Of a DNA stretch of 64,000 nucleotides, positions 27,605-37,545 are shown in pieces. This stretch comes from a virus. Where the stretch lies: positions 1-64,000 of the IMG/VR virus record IMGVR_UViG_3300027754_004582. The stretch is one strand, 5' to 3'. A program made the position numbers and the translations under genes. Numbering within the stretch: position 1 is the first letter of the stretch; every line of letters begins with the position of its first letter. A model generated the notes under the pieces. It was not told the DNA's origin. It saw nothing but the letters and a program-made list of their open reading frames with translations, and did no database searches.

Positions 27605-28459
27605 TTAGAACGGTAAATCCGAATCTACGTCAGCGTCAGCTTGTGGGTCTTCAACTTTCTTAGAAGTTGATTTTGAACCTCCAATTGTTTCTTCAGATAC
27701 AGTTGCGTCTCCGTAAACATATCCACCTTTTTCGCTATCCCATTTTGGAGTTTCTCCTCTTGCGATTGCCTCAAGATATTCTACAGGTTTTTTAGAGTAA
27801 ACATCGTTCCATGTTAACTCGTCATTAATCCAAGCGTCTGATTGTTCTTTTTCTGCGTGAACAGGTCCTTGGTCTTCATACATAATTGCAGATACGGTTG
27901 TGTATTCTTTTCCTTTTGGAGTTTTTGACTTAGCCAATTCAATGATAAGGTCACGACCAACTGTTGGGTCAGTGATATCACCTTTGTTTCTCCAAATTGG
28001 AATGATTTTGTCCAAGATACCTTCGTTCTTGTAATTGTGTTTGAATCTCCAAAACTTTGGTCCGTCTTCTTCATGGTCTCTATCAATAACCTTCACGATG
28101 TAAAACTTACGTGATTTGTATTGTTTTGCCAATTCCTTGTCGGATTCTTTTCCTGTTGCCATTAACTCTTCGTAAACCTCATTTAAAGGTGAACGTTCGT
28201 TGTTATTCTTTGCTGGGTCGTAGAACTTTTGCCATTGACCACCAACTTGAATTTCATGATACCAAGCTTCTTTGAATGGTGAAGAACCATCTGGTGTAGG
28301 GAGAATTCTAATCTTCCTTTGACCTGATTTCTCTTTATCCCCAAGGATTAAAGCGAAATACTTTTTCATTCTTTCGTCTTGCGACATTTTTGATTGGGCC
28401 CCGCCCCCAAATTGATTTTTTTCATACTGTGCCAATACGGCGTCTAGTGCATTACTCAT
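27605..28459 (-). CDS. 32: gp32-like single-stranded DNA-binding protein
   Basis: 284 aa. N-terminal basic/helical arm, then an OB-like core (GQRKIRILPTPDGSSPF, WYHEIQVGGQWQKFYDP, KFYIVKVIDRDHEEDGPKFW) and an acidic tail ending DADVDSDLPF, typical of phage SSB C-termini that recruit replication partners. The T4 protein binds zinc through His-Cys3; this protein has no Cys at all, so the zinc site is lost or never existed. It is the first gene of the recombination block, with a variant TATTTAA motif 21 bases upstream, and is followed by a strong terminator, consistent with high expression. Confidence 0.85.
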   Translation of the reverse strand: MSNALDAVLAQYEKNQFGGGAQSKMSQDERMKKYFALILGDKEKSGQRKIRILPTPDGSSPFKEAWYHEIQVGGQWQKFYDPAKNNNERSPLNEVYEELMATGKESDKELAKQYKSRKFYIVKVIDRDHEEDGPKFWRFKHNYKNEGILDKIIPIWRNKGDITDPTVGRDLIIELAKSKTPKGKEYTTVSAIMYEDQGPVHAEKEQSDAWINDELTWNDVYSKKPVEYLEAIARGETPKWDSEKGGYVYGDATVSEETIGGSKSTSKKVEDPQADADVDSDLPF

Positions 28460-28510
28460 TTTTAAGTGTTTTATTGTTTATTAAATATAATTGGGAAATC
28501 CCGATATGTC

Positions 28511-28537
28511 AAATTAAAAAGGGACTTTTCAGTCCCC
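28511..28537 (-). terminator. Intrinsic terminator after the Pro-rich 227-aa gene
   Basis: Stem GGGACT / AGTCCC with a four-base loop, flanked by A5 and T7 runs so that it could work on either strand. It is placed seven bases after the minus-strand stop at 28543. Confidence 0.8.
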
Positions 28538-28542
28538 TTTTT

Positions 28543-29226
28543 TTATCTTTTAAATTCGTTGTCGTAACTATCGCCACCTCCTGGTTGGAATGACCCTTTG
28601 ATATCACTTGTGTTAATATCTTCAACTTCATCTGAAGTTAATACATATTCATGTTTACCAGTCTTTTCCATATCTTCTTGTTTGTCATCAAAGAATTGGG
28701 AAAGTTTTTGGTTAAATGGATATGAATCCAAAGTTCTTAATTCCATTTTTTCTTGTGGAGTTTTTTCTCTGTATTTCTCTATTTTATTTTCAAGAGAATT
28801 CAACTTGTTCATAATAGAATCCATCTCACCTAATTTAGATTCTAAGTTTGAAAGTTGACTGAATAAATTTTGAAAATATTCTTCTTGTTTTGTTTCAATA
28901 TTTTTTTGTGAATCTACTAAATCAGTGATATCTAATTCTTCAGTACCACTACCCTCATCTTTCTTTTTTTCAGAATTTCCTTCATCGTCAATCTTCTCAA
29001 CGTCAGGGTCATTCTCAATATCAATTGGTTGAGGTGTTTCAGGTGCTGCAGGTGGTATTCCTTCAGCTGGCGCTGGTGGAGGTGGTGCTCCCGCTCCTAC
29101 TTCACCAGGTGCTGGAGCTAATGCCCCTAAATCTGGTGGTGGAGGTGCTGCCGCTTGCTCCAAGATATAGTTATTAATATTCCTGTATCTTTCAATCTCG
29201 CTTATAATTTTTTTATCTAAACTCAT
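28543..29226 (-). CDS. Pro/Ala-rich coiled-coil protein (227 aa)
   Basis: Residues 1-22 form a short helix. Residues 24-70 are a Pro/Ala/Gly-rich low-complexity linker (AAAPPPPDLGALAPAPGEV). Residues 70-105 are acidic. Residues about 105-160 are a predicted coiled coil (NLFSQLSNLESKLGEMDSIM, then NKLNSLENKIEKY). The tail is acidic and ends FQPGGGDSYDNEFKR. No enzyme motif. The layout suggests a scaffold, chaperone or internal virion protein. It lies at the end of the giant tail block, after the 74-aa gene, and is closed by a terminator. Confidence 0.75.
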   Translation of the reverse strand: MSLDKKIISEIERYRNINNYILEQAAAPPPPDLGALAPAPGEVGAGAPPPPAPAEGIPPAAPETPQPIDIENDPDVEKIDDEGNSEKKKDEGSGTEELDITDLVDSQKNIETKQEEYFQNLFSQLSNLESKLGEMDSIMNKLNSLENKIEKYREKTPQEKMELRTLDSYPFNQKLSQFFDDKQEDMEKTGKHEYVLTSDEVEDINTSDIKGSFQPGGGDSYDNEFKR

Positions 29227-29230
29227 TTTT

Positions 29231-29455
29231 TTATCCGTTTAATAATGTTTTAACTCCTCTTGAAGTTTCAACTCTAACTTTTCTGTTTATTGTTGTTTGG
29301 TATCCCGCTCTTTCAATAAGACCGTCTCTTTCTCTAACGGTGTAACAATCGCCTGTGTCTAAATCACAAACTTGTTTTGTTCCATCTCCGTTATCTTCCT
29401 CAGAATATCTTACTGATTTTCCAAGGTAATTGTCTAATGCTGATTTTAAATTCAT
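29231..29455 (-). CDS. Unknown small protein (74 aa)
   Basis: Begins MNLKSALDNYLGKSV. The middle holds CDLDTGDCYTVRERDGLIER and the C-terminal half is basic. No recognised family. It starts 31 bases after the 2581-aa hub candidate and has a TATTTATA motif 13 bases upstream. It is followed four bases later by the Pro-rich coiled-coil gene, with which it is probably co-expressed. Confidence 0.7.
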   Translation of the reverse strand: MNLKSALDNYLGKSVRYSEEDNGDGTKQVCDLDTGDCYTVRERDGLIERAGYQTTINRKVRVETSRGVKTLLNG

Positions 29456-29468
29456 AAAAATCTTTTTA

Positions 29469-29476
29469 TATAAATA
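29469..29476 (-). promoter_or_regulatory. TATTTATA upstream motif
   Basis: Coding-strand TATTTATA lies 13 bases before the 74-aa gene. Confidence 0.5.
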
Positions 29477-29486
29477 TATTGTTATC

Positions 29487-32400
29487 CTATAAAGTGAAAG
29501 GCGGACTTGTTACAGTTCCTGTTACTAACTCAACCGAATTAGTATTTGGATTTGTCCATTTCAAATCACTTGAAGTATAGTCTATAGACATTTGGAATGT
29601 TCCTATATTTTTTACTTCAATAACATTCGTGTATTTTGTATCAGTACCATTGGTAATTACAATTGTCGTGTCATTTGAATTTGATATTGCAACCACATTA
29701 GGTGATTTAATTGTTAGTAAATTTGGACATACAAATCTTAATGTAATGTACCCACCCGCAGGTTTTTTAACATTATAATATGATGTTCCGTTATAGTCAG
29801 GTAAACCACCACTAAAAGTTTCTCCCACTCTAATCAAAGACCCTGGTTGAGCATTAAGTACTGATGCAAGTAAAGCTGCAGGAGACAAAGGTGAATCTGT
29901 TACAGGTTTATTATAAACAAAGTTAAAAGATTGTATTGTTGGTTGAGGATATTTAACCTTATCAACCGCATCCGCGGTAATCACAAATTGAATTGATACC
30001 ACCTCATCAGGTTTTATTGGCGTTGTGTTAAATGGTACTATTGGGGTATCAAATAAAAGTGTTTTAATATTGTCATGTGTTATTGCGAAAATATTATTAA
30101 CAACATAATTAGATAACGTAGTTTCAACCGTTGTTTTTAAAGTTTGAGTTGTGTTGTTGTTTACCACTGTTCTATTAAACACAGAAACGGTCATCTTAAC
30201 AAACTTTTTAATATTCCAAACACCCGCATCTGTATTAACACTAACAGTTAATTTATCAGTTACATCAGGTGGAGATTTGGCTTCATATTTTGAAACCAAT
30301 GTTACAGGTGCAGTATTTTGTGGATTAGTATTAGAGTTCATAGATGGTGAAACTGTTGAGGTTTGATTATTACCCGCATACCCACCTGGAGACGCCGCCT
30401 CAGCTGCGATAACTGATGGGTCGTATTTGAATAATGTTGTCGTAAGGTACTCACCATATTCACCACTAACAAGTTTAATTTTTCCTTCTGTGAGAATACC
30501 CGTCCCAATTTGTGGTAAAGTTACTCTTAAGGTTTCTTTATTAAGTATAGTAACATTGTTGTTATCTTTGACAACAATTTCAGTATTTGCTATAAAAATC
30601 TTAGTTACAACATCTAAGTTTGTTCCATTGATTTGTAAAATAGTTCCTTTATTTCCAACTAACGGTGAGAATGTTGTAATTGTGGCTGGTGGACAAACTT
30701 GTCCTGGCAATACAGGTACTGGTGTTGGAGTTGTTTTAACTCCTGTTTGTTTAAGTTTTTCCTCAACCTTTTTCAACTCAGCAATTAACTCTTTTCTTGT
30801 TACTTCTTTAATAATTCCGACCTTAACACATGATTGTAATGCTTCTTTAAATGTATTTCTAACTTCTGTATATAAAGATAAATTGGATTGATAATAACTA
30901 ACACTAACATTTTCTTTTGGCCAGTTACAAACATAATATTGTGGTAAACCACCAGATGTTTGGGCTGGGTCTAAAATTCTTGGCACATTCTTTTCAAGTC
31001 TTGCCGCCATAAATTTAATATACGAATCTACATCAATAAACCCTACCAATGGTTCTGATGTTCCATTTGGTAACCCACTTCCTTTTACATTAATACAAGA
31101 ATATTGTTTTACAAAATACTCTGTTGTTGGTGCCCAATTAATATATAATGAAATACCTCCAAAGTTATTGTTAAATCCATTAAATTGACTATTACCTTTT
31201 GTTCCACTATTTTTAACATAACTTCTAACATATGATATTGAATATATAACCGCTTGTAGTGCCTCTTTTCCTGGTAATAATGCAATTAATTTATTCGCAA
31301 ACTCTTGTGGATTTATGTATGTTGGTTTTGGTGGGACATTTACATAATCAGGATAAGCATTAACATCAACATTACTTACACAACTATTTGAAGCATCTAC
31401 CGTATTGTCCGCTTTTTGAACCACTTGAGCAGTTTTTTGATTATTAGTAATACCTTGAATAGTTGGAATATCTTTTTTGATTTTTAAAATTTCTGAAAGT
31501 TTGGTTAATAGATTTTGATTAATACTTTGTAAGAAATTATCTATCGCAGGTAAATCGTATATACCTTGTCTAACTCCTGTGAAACTAGTTTGGAAATTTC
31601 CTGGTTGAATTTGGTGTTGTACATCCAAAATCATATAAGGTCCATTAAACATGGGAACATGTCTAAGGTTAAAATACATTGATGGTTGTAACATTGCGTT
31701 ACCCAAACAAGTTACCGTTGCCTTATAACTTCTTTGCTTATAGATGTTATACAAACTGGCATTTTGTGTTGCAACATTTTTACCTGTTGCATTGTTGGTC
31801 ATGTTAATTAAAGTGTTAATTGCTTCAGAAGTCGCAAGCCCATTATCTTGTGAAACACTAAATGAATAAAATATATTTTGATTTCTTGTTCCAATATCAA
31901 CATTAAATCCAACACATTTGTTTGATAATCCCCAATCTTTTTTACCTTGTTGATTTTCAATTAACGGATTTTCAGAAGCTCTTCTTAACTCAAATGAATC
32001 ATCTCTGAATCTAAAATTACCTTTAGGTAGGGCCAAATAATTTGACGGTCTTGGAGAATAAAAACAAACCATCTTTGGGCTAGATTTTCTATAATCAACA
32101 TCTAAAAACGTACCCCACATATTATTCGCAAACTCTAATGAACCTTCCGCTTGTGGTACCTCAGTGCCATCAATATCTTGTACATTATAAAAATTAACAT
32201 ACGCAGGTAGATTCATAACCACGAAATTATTCTTGATTAAGATACTTGCAACAAGACTGTAAACACTCATCGCATTATTTAAAGAATCTTTATCAAGCAT
32301 TCCTTGAATATCAAAAATATCTATTAGAATTGTATCTCCGATGTTTCTTGACGCTCTATCCAAAAACAACATATCTTCAAATAAAGTTTTTGTTCTAAAG

Positions 32401-35400
32401 TCATCACCCGCAATCCACTTATCATTTATAGCCTTGAATGTTTCCCAAAGTTCAACTTTAGGTTGTTCTCCACTAACCGCACTTGGTATTGCCTTTTGTG
32501 GTAATTGTTGTTGTATTGGTAATTTATTTCTTACACCTGACAAAACTAAACCTAATAAGTTATTTTGAAAATTCTCTTCTTTTTGAAGATAAAGTGACAA
32601 TTGATTTTTAAATTGAGCTGGTGTTAATTGAGGGCTTTCTAATTTTCTTGCTGCGAACATTTTAATTAGTGGGGCTAAAATAACAACATTTGCCTCAGTA
32701 AATCTAATATTATTTTGAACGAAGAAGTCGGTGATATATGAACCAGTTGAACTATATTCAACATTATTAATTGTTGAGAAACCAACTTCAGTTTCAAGAG
32801 CGAACCAAGCCTTTGGATTGGCAAGTTTTGATTGGCTTAATAAAACGGTTCCACCTGCTGTTGGTAAAGAACCTTGAATGTATGGTTCAAATGATATTGG
32901 GTCTGTAACAACTGGTGATGATAGATAAGACAAATAAGAATCAAAAACTCTTCTTCTATATTTTGACGGATTACCATTTCTAAATAAAATATCATATTGT
33001 AAAAATGCCTTCAATTCATTTTGAAAAGTTCCGTTTTGATTTGTTATTGATGATGTAAAGTATTCTAAATTATTTTGTCCTGTTGTTGGTTTAGGTACCA
33101 CCATAATACTTCTCATCAATGATTGGAAATTTCTAAAATTAGCATTGATATTTGTCGTAGTAGTATTGTATTGAGCCTCAGATTGAATAATATCAGCATC
33201 CGTAATTGGTTTACAGAAATTTAAAAACTCTTGTTCAAATTTATCTAAACTACTCTTTTCAAATACAGAAAAAATTTCTTCTATAGATGAATAATCAATT
33301 GTTGATAAAAGTTTAAATGGTGCTTGCTTTTCTTCTTTAGGGTTAATATAGTTAATGTATTGATATGGTGTTGGCATTACAACTTGATTATTATCAAAAT
33401 AACCAAAGTTTGGTGTTGACCATAGTGTTCTTACTGAACCATTATACATTGATGAGTTGTTAGTTAAGTCTACAATAGTTTGATTGGTTGTTGGTTTTTT
33501 CCCAATACACTCATTATACGTCTGATTAATTTGAGAACCAAATGATGGAACAACATAATATAATACACCATTTGTGTTATCATTAGGATTACAAGTAACA
33601 TCATAATCAACAAAGTCTGGAAGTAATACCGACCATGTATCAAGGTTAAGAGTTTTGGTTCCTTGTTGAGCCGCACTAATTGCCGAATCAGGGAACTTAC
33701 AAACTTTCATCCCTAAATTAATACTACTTTGTATTTCAATACTAGAATATGTTGAATAAAGTTCAAATCCGTTATAAAACCTATTAAAGTCGTTTATCAA
33801 TTTTGGGTAAAATCCAGTTTGTATTTGAATATCAGATGTGGTTTCATTTTGTAACACAATACTATTTGGGTTTCCATTATATACAAAATCATATGTTTGT
33901 ATTTCTGACTTTAATATTGGACTATAATTTGTTTTATAGTCAAAATTTTTCCAAACATCGGTTAGAATGTCTTTACCCGTTTGTTTGTATAATTTATATC
34001 TGTACCAAATTGAACCCATTTTTAACATCCAAGCGTATGGTAATTTATGTATGGCACCAAACTTATTGAAACAAGATGCTATATAATCTAAATCAGTTGT
34101 TGTTGTACCATCAAGTGTCTTATATCTTTCTCTTAATGTTGCCAACGGTAAAGAATTTAAGAATAGATAAGCAGCCTCAATGAAAGGATATTTAGTACTC
34201 CTTCTCAACCCATCAACCCCTTTTTGAATCGCATTAACAAAATAAGGTGTATTCAACATTGATGTTGTTGTTCTGAGTTCTAATATTTGCGCTGGCGATA
34301 ATCCATATTTTTCTCCTTCAGTTGCAACTAAAACCTCTGTTTTTTGTGTTGCATAAAAATCTTTTAAACTATAAGTTCCGTTATATGACGAAAGAGCTAA
34401 TTGAGTTGGGTTAGTCGGATTTAAAAATGAAAAATTTGTAACTGGTCTGTTTATTTTAAAATCATAAACATCATTAAAATTTGCAATAATCTTTCTTGGT
34501 TCAAACACAGTTAAGGTTTTCTTGGTATTATAGACCTCATTATTTTGTGTTGTACCACCATCACTCATGTTATTCAAACACCATGTTGGGTTTGAAAATG
34601 GTAATACATCAACAATTAATTTATCATTGGTAGCAACACTTAATAATTGTCTAAGGGCTGGTGATGATGTATTTGTTTGAGGTACTTGACCCAAATCTAA
34701 AATACTTAATATGCTTGTTGGGTTATCCACCAAAGCTTTCAAATATGGTGTAACATAAAAATCTCTAATGAAATCTTGATACGACTTACCTGTTCCGCCA
34801 TTTGAAAAGTTTTCTAAATTTTGAACATAGTTTGCTGCAGTTAAATTATAGTTTTTTAACTTGAAACTCAAATAAGGTGCTGACACATTAATACTTTCAA
34901 CAATATTATTCACCTCGGTTTCCGTATTAAGAGTTATCAAATCATTAATCTGATTTTCATTAGCCCTAATTAGACCAGAGTAATGTGAAGTAATAAATTG
35001 TCTTTCCCATATTTCATAGAAGAATTTTAATTCCTCTTTGTTCAAATAGGCTAATCCGAATGAAGGAAACTCAATCGCATTTATATTTAAAATATTTGTG
35101 TATTTCTCATTTTCTAATGTGTCAGGTGATTGAGGAACATTAAACTTTTTAGTAATACCTTTAACATATTCTTCAACAAATTCAACCTCAGGCCATTTAT
35201 CAAACAAATACCCTTGAGTTTGTTGAGATACTGATGGGTCTCCAATATACTTTAATTGGAATCTACCCTTTTTATCTTCGGGTGTTTCAACAAAAAATAA
35301 CGGCCATGGATATACAGGTATTTTTGAAGGGTCTAATGTTTCTTCAATATTTAATTGCATATCCAAAAATGGATTAGTATCAACTTGGTCAATAGTTTCA

Positions 35401-37232
35401 GTACTTGGCGCTGAGGATACATTATTTAAAATTGCAGATTTTCTAATAGGGTCATCTTTAACACTCCAAGCATTTGTGTGAACATCATCTAATAATCTAA
35501 CAAAAGCCTCTGCCGATGCCATAATTACTGCCATCATATTTCTAACCGTTGGTCTGAATCCAAGTCCCTTAGTCTTATCTTCCAATTTTTTTAGAAGTTG
35601 AGCACTAATTTTTGATTCGTATTCTTGTAATTTTTTTGTTGCTTGAGAATCTATAGATGCTATTGTTTTATCAAATCTACCATCACCTTCAAATATAAAA
35701 AACTTTGGTCTTTCATCTATAAGGTTACCCTTTGAGTCTTTAGTAATAACAGGAATTGTTAATTTACTATATTGGTTAGTGACTTCATCAATTTGTATTT
35801 GTGAAGGTGGAGATATTCCATATTGAGCAGCAGCAGTTGCAATCCAATCTATTCCATTCAAGGTTATTTTATCATAAACAATTGTTTCATATTTAATTGG
35901 ATTTGGTATTTTTGCTGGACCACCAACACCCAATGTAGGATTCGCAGCTAAATACTTATTGAATACGTCAATATCATTTTTTAATTGCCCAACACCCTTA
36001 TCTATTTCTGTCAAATCCAACTTATTGAAAACATAAACTCTTTCTTTATTAACTAAAATAATAGGTCTTGGGTTCATATATTTGGTAAACCAAGAGTTAC
36101 CATCTCCTCTAATAATATTAAAATATTCCTGTAGGTATTCTTTATACGTTCTAATATTAGTTAACGGTTCTACTTCAGCCTTATTAAATGATTCTGAGAT
36201 TATTTTTTCAAGGTTCTCAAGTTTGTTAACTAATTGCATTAATGTCAATTCAGGAAAATCAGGAGCAATTAAACCTTTTGATTTATACTCGCCGTAAACT
36301 TCAATAATTTTTTGATATCCTTTGTTTGATGTAACTTGAACCGTTAACGATTCTGTTCCTGATGCATTATTTTTTACTTGTCCTACTTGTGTTTTTCCTT
36401 GAGCTTCCACAGACTTGTTTGTTTGTTGAGGACCAACTGGTGTTTCCGCAACATTATAGTTTTGACTATACATGTGTGGTAAAGCCAATAAGTGTCCCAT
36501 AGCAATTTCATTCAAGATATTAAACTTGTATCCCTTAAATTCTAAACTAACTTGATAATTTCCACTAAACGAATTGAATCTAGCATTAAATTTTTCAAGG
36601 TTTAACACATATCTTATTGCTTGACCATAATAACCTTTTAGTGTTAAATTAAATTGAGGGTACGGTAAATTAAAAAACGCAGCATATGGTGAGTTGTTTC
36701 CTAATTCAAATAAAGCTTTTCCTTGGACATCTTCTAATTCAATTCTAACCGTTGGGATAAACGAACTAGTTGTTTGTATTGTAATTTGTGTAATACCCAA
36801 CAATCCATTATCCACAATATTAGTTAAATCTGCTGGTCTATCTACAACGTAAGGTCCTGAACCGTCTGGAGGAACTACCGTTTGAGAAAACATTTGATTT
36901 TCTCCTTTAAATTTGGTCGAGTTTTTACCTGTTAGTTGGTCATAATAACCACTACCTAAGTAAGAATTTTTTGTTGGCTTTAAAAAATTAATTTTTGCAA
37001 CAGATATAGTTCTGATTCTATCGTTTGGTGCACCTCCTACAGCTAATTTAGTTCTTGGCAACATGTCAGCTTCCAAGTTGGCATACATGACTAAGCTTTC
37101 ATGGTCAACTAATCTTTCTTGAATTTTTCCATTAACATCAATTGTTTTGTTTGGGTCAACCACAATGATATTGTTGTAATCAAATTCAACAAAAATGTCT
37201 CCGTTATTGTCTGCTCTAATGTTACCTGCCAT
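29487..37232 (-). CDS. Giant baseplate hub-like protein with TIG domain
   Basis: 2581 aa. Around residue 1850-1890 there is a hub-type segment: CLGNAMLQPSMYFNLRHVPM, then NGPYMILDVQHQIQPGNFQT and SFTGVRQ. This matches the end of gp27/gpD-like hub proteins. Residues about 1960-2095 include FNGFNNNFGGISLYI, which resembles the conserved patch of some glucosaminidase/transglycosylase folds, so a cell-wall-degrading module is possible. Residues about 2178-2275 are an IPT/TIG domain (TTFSPLVGNKGTILQINGTN). The rest is unrecognised. The gene lies next to the gp53-like gene (11-base overlap) in the tail block. A single large hub carrying adhesion and perhaps lytic modules fits; the lytic part is tentative. 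Confidence 0.75.
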   Translation of the reverse strand: MAGNIRADNNGDIFVEFDYNNIIVVDPNKTIDVNGKIQERLVDHESLVMYANLEADMLPRTKLAVGGAPNDRIRTISVAKINFLKPTKNSYLGSGYYDQLTGKNSTKFKGENQMFSQTVVPPDGSGPYVVDRPADLTNIVDNGLLGITQITIQTTSSFIPTVRIELEDVQGKALFELGNNSPYAAFFNLPYPQFNLTLKGYYGQAIRYVLNLEKFNARFNSFSGNYQVSLEFKGYKFNILNEIAMGHLLALPHMYSQNYNVAETPVGPQQTNKSVEAQGKTQVGQVKNNASGTESLTVQVTSNKGYQKIIEVYGEYKSKGLIAPDFPELTLMQLVNKLENLEKIISESFNKAEVEPLTNIRTYKEYLQEYFNIIRGDGNSWFTKYMNPRPIILVNKERVYVFNKLDLTEIDKGVGQLKNDIDVFNKYLAANPTLGVGGPAKIPNPIKYETIVYDKITLNGIDWIATAAAQYGISPPSQIQIDEVTNQYSKLTIPVITKDSKGNLIDERPKFFIFEGDGRFDKTIASIDSQATKKLQEYESKISAQLLKKLEDKTKGLGFRPTVRNMMAVIMASAEAFVRLLDDVHTNAWSVKDDPIRKSAILNNVSSAPSTETIDQVDTNPFLDMQLNIEETLDPSKIPVYPWPLFFVETPEDKKGRFQLKYIGDPSVSQQTQGYLFDKWPEVEFVEEYVKGITKKFNVPQSPDTLENEKYTNILNINAIEFPSFGLAYLNKEELKFFYEIWERQFITSHYSGLIRANENQINDLITLNTETEVNNIVESINVSAPYLSFKLKNYNLTAANYVQNLENFSNGGTGKSYQDFIRDFYVTPYLKALVDNPTSILSILDLGQVPQTNTSSPALRQLLSVATNDKLIVDVLPFSNPTWCLNNMSDGGTTQNNEVYNTKKTLTVFEPRKIIANFNDVYDFKINRPVTNFSFLNPTNPTQLALSSYNGTYSLKDFYATQKTEVLVATEGEKYGLSPAQILELRTTTSMLNTPYFVNAIQKGVDGLRRSTKYPFIEAAYLFLNSLPLATLRERYKTLDGTTTTDLDYIASCFNKFGAIHKLPYAWMLKMGSIWYRYKLYKQTGKDILTDVWKNFDYKTNYSPILKSEIQTYDFVYNGNPNSIVLQNETTSDIQIQTGFYPKLINDFNRFYNGFELYSTYSSIEIQSSINLGMKVCKFPDSAISAAQQGTKTLNLDTWSVLLPDFVDYDVTCNPNDNTNGVLYYVVPSFGSQINQTYNECIGKKPTTNQTIVDLTNNSSMYNGSVRTLWSTPNFGYFDNNQVVMPTPYQYINYINPKEEKQAPFKLLSTIDYSSIEEIFSVFEKSSLDKFEQEFLNFCKPITDADIIQSEAQYNTTTTNINANFRNFQSLMRSIMVVPKPTTGQNNLEYFTSSITNQNGTFQNELKAFLQYDILFRNGNPSKYRRRVFDSYLSYLSSPVVTDPISFEPYIQGSLPTAGGTVLLSQSKLANPKAWFALETEVGFSTINNVEYSSTGSYITDFFVQNNIRFTEANVVILAPLIKMFAARKLESPQLTPAQFKNQLSLYLQKEENFQNNLLGLVLSGVRNKLPIQQQLPQKAIPSAVSGEQPKVELWETFKAINDKWIAGDDFRTKTLFEDMLFLDRASRNIGDTILIDIFDIQGMLDKDSLNNAMSVYSLVASILIKNNFVVMNLPAYVNFYNVQDIDGTEVPQAEGSLEFANNMWGTFLDVDYRKSSPKMVCFYSPRPSNYLALPKGNFRFRDDSFELRRASENPLIENQQGKKDWGLSNKCVGFNVDIGTRNQNIFYSFSVSQDNGLATSEAINTLINMTNNATGKNVATQNASLYNIYKQRSYKATVTCLGNAMLQPSMYFNLRHVPMFNGPYMILDVQHQIQPGNFQTSFTGVRQGIYDLPAIDNFLQSINQNLLTKLSEILKIKKDIPTIQGITNNQKTAQVVQKADNTVDASNSCVSNVDVNAYPDYVNVPPKPTYINPQEFANKLIALLPGKEALQAVIYSISYVRSYVKNSGTKGNSQFNGFNNNFGGISLYINWAPTTEYFVKQYSCINVKGSGLPNGTSEPLVGFIDVDSYIKFMAARLEKNVPRILDPAQTSGGLPQYYVCNWPKENVSVSYYQSNLSLYTEVRNTFKEALQSCVKVGIIKEVTRKELIAELKKVEEKLKQTGVKTTPTPVPVLPGQVCPPATITTFSPLVGNKGTILQINGTNLDVVTKIFIANTEIVVKDNNNVTILNKETLRVTLPQIGTGILTEGKIKLVSGEYGEYLTTTLFKYDPSVIAAEAASPGGYAGNNQTSTVSPSMNSNTNPQNTAPVTLVSKYEAKSPPDVTDKLTVSVNTDAGVWNIKKFVKMTVSVFNRTVVNNNTTQTLKTTVETTLSNYVVNNIFAITHDNIKTLLFDTPIVPFNTTPIKPDEVVSIQFVITADAVDKVKYPQPTIQSFNFVYNKPVTDSPLSPAALLASVLNAQPGSLIRVGETFSGGLPDYNGTSYYNVKKPAGGYITLRFVCPNLLTIKSPNVVAISNSNDTTIVITNGTDTKYTNVIEVKNIGTFQMSIDYTSSDLKWTNPNTNSVELVTGTVTSPPFTL

Positions 37233-37545
37233 AATAATAAAAATGATTTTCTATTGCCGCCTTATAATCCTGTAGAGATGGTAGTAGCGGAAATGGAATA
37301 ATCAATATTGCACCATCAATGATATTATTCTCAAGACCACCATATCTAGGATTTGCCTGTAATATTAACCAACCAAAATACGGTGTACCATAATACTCTT
37401 GGGAAACTCTATCTAATCTACTCTTAGCAACTTTGTAGATATATGCTTTGTCCGTACCCTTTTGAGGTAACAGCACATAAGGAACAACGGTTTGTTGTCC
37501 GTTGATTAAGAATTGACTATATCTGTTCCAATATTGAAATGCCAT
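37222..37545 (-). CDS. 53: gp53-like baseplate wedge protein (LysM-like)
   Basis: 107 aa. Core YKVAKSRLDRVSQEYYGTPY followed by FGWLILQANP is the LysM-like pattern found in T4 gp53 and tail protein X relatives (x-Y-x-G-x-x-x-x-W-x-x-I-x-x-x-N-x). In T4, gp53 clamps the wedges around the hub. The start at 37545 overlaps the stop of the 1699-aa gene (TAATG), and its end overlaps the hub gene by 11 bases, so the three are translated in series. Confidence 0.82.
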   Translation of the reverse strand: MAFQYWNRYSQFLINGQQTVVPYVLLPQKGTDKAYIYKVAKSRLDRVSQEYYGTPYFGWLILQANPRYGGLENNIIDGAILIIPFPLLPSLQDYKAAIENHFYYYGR

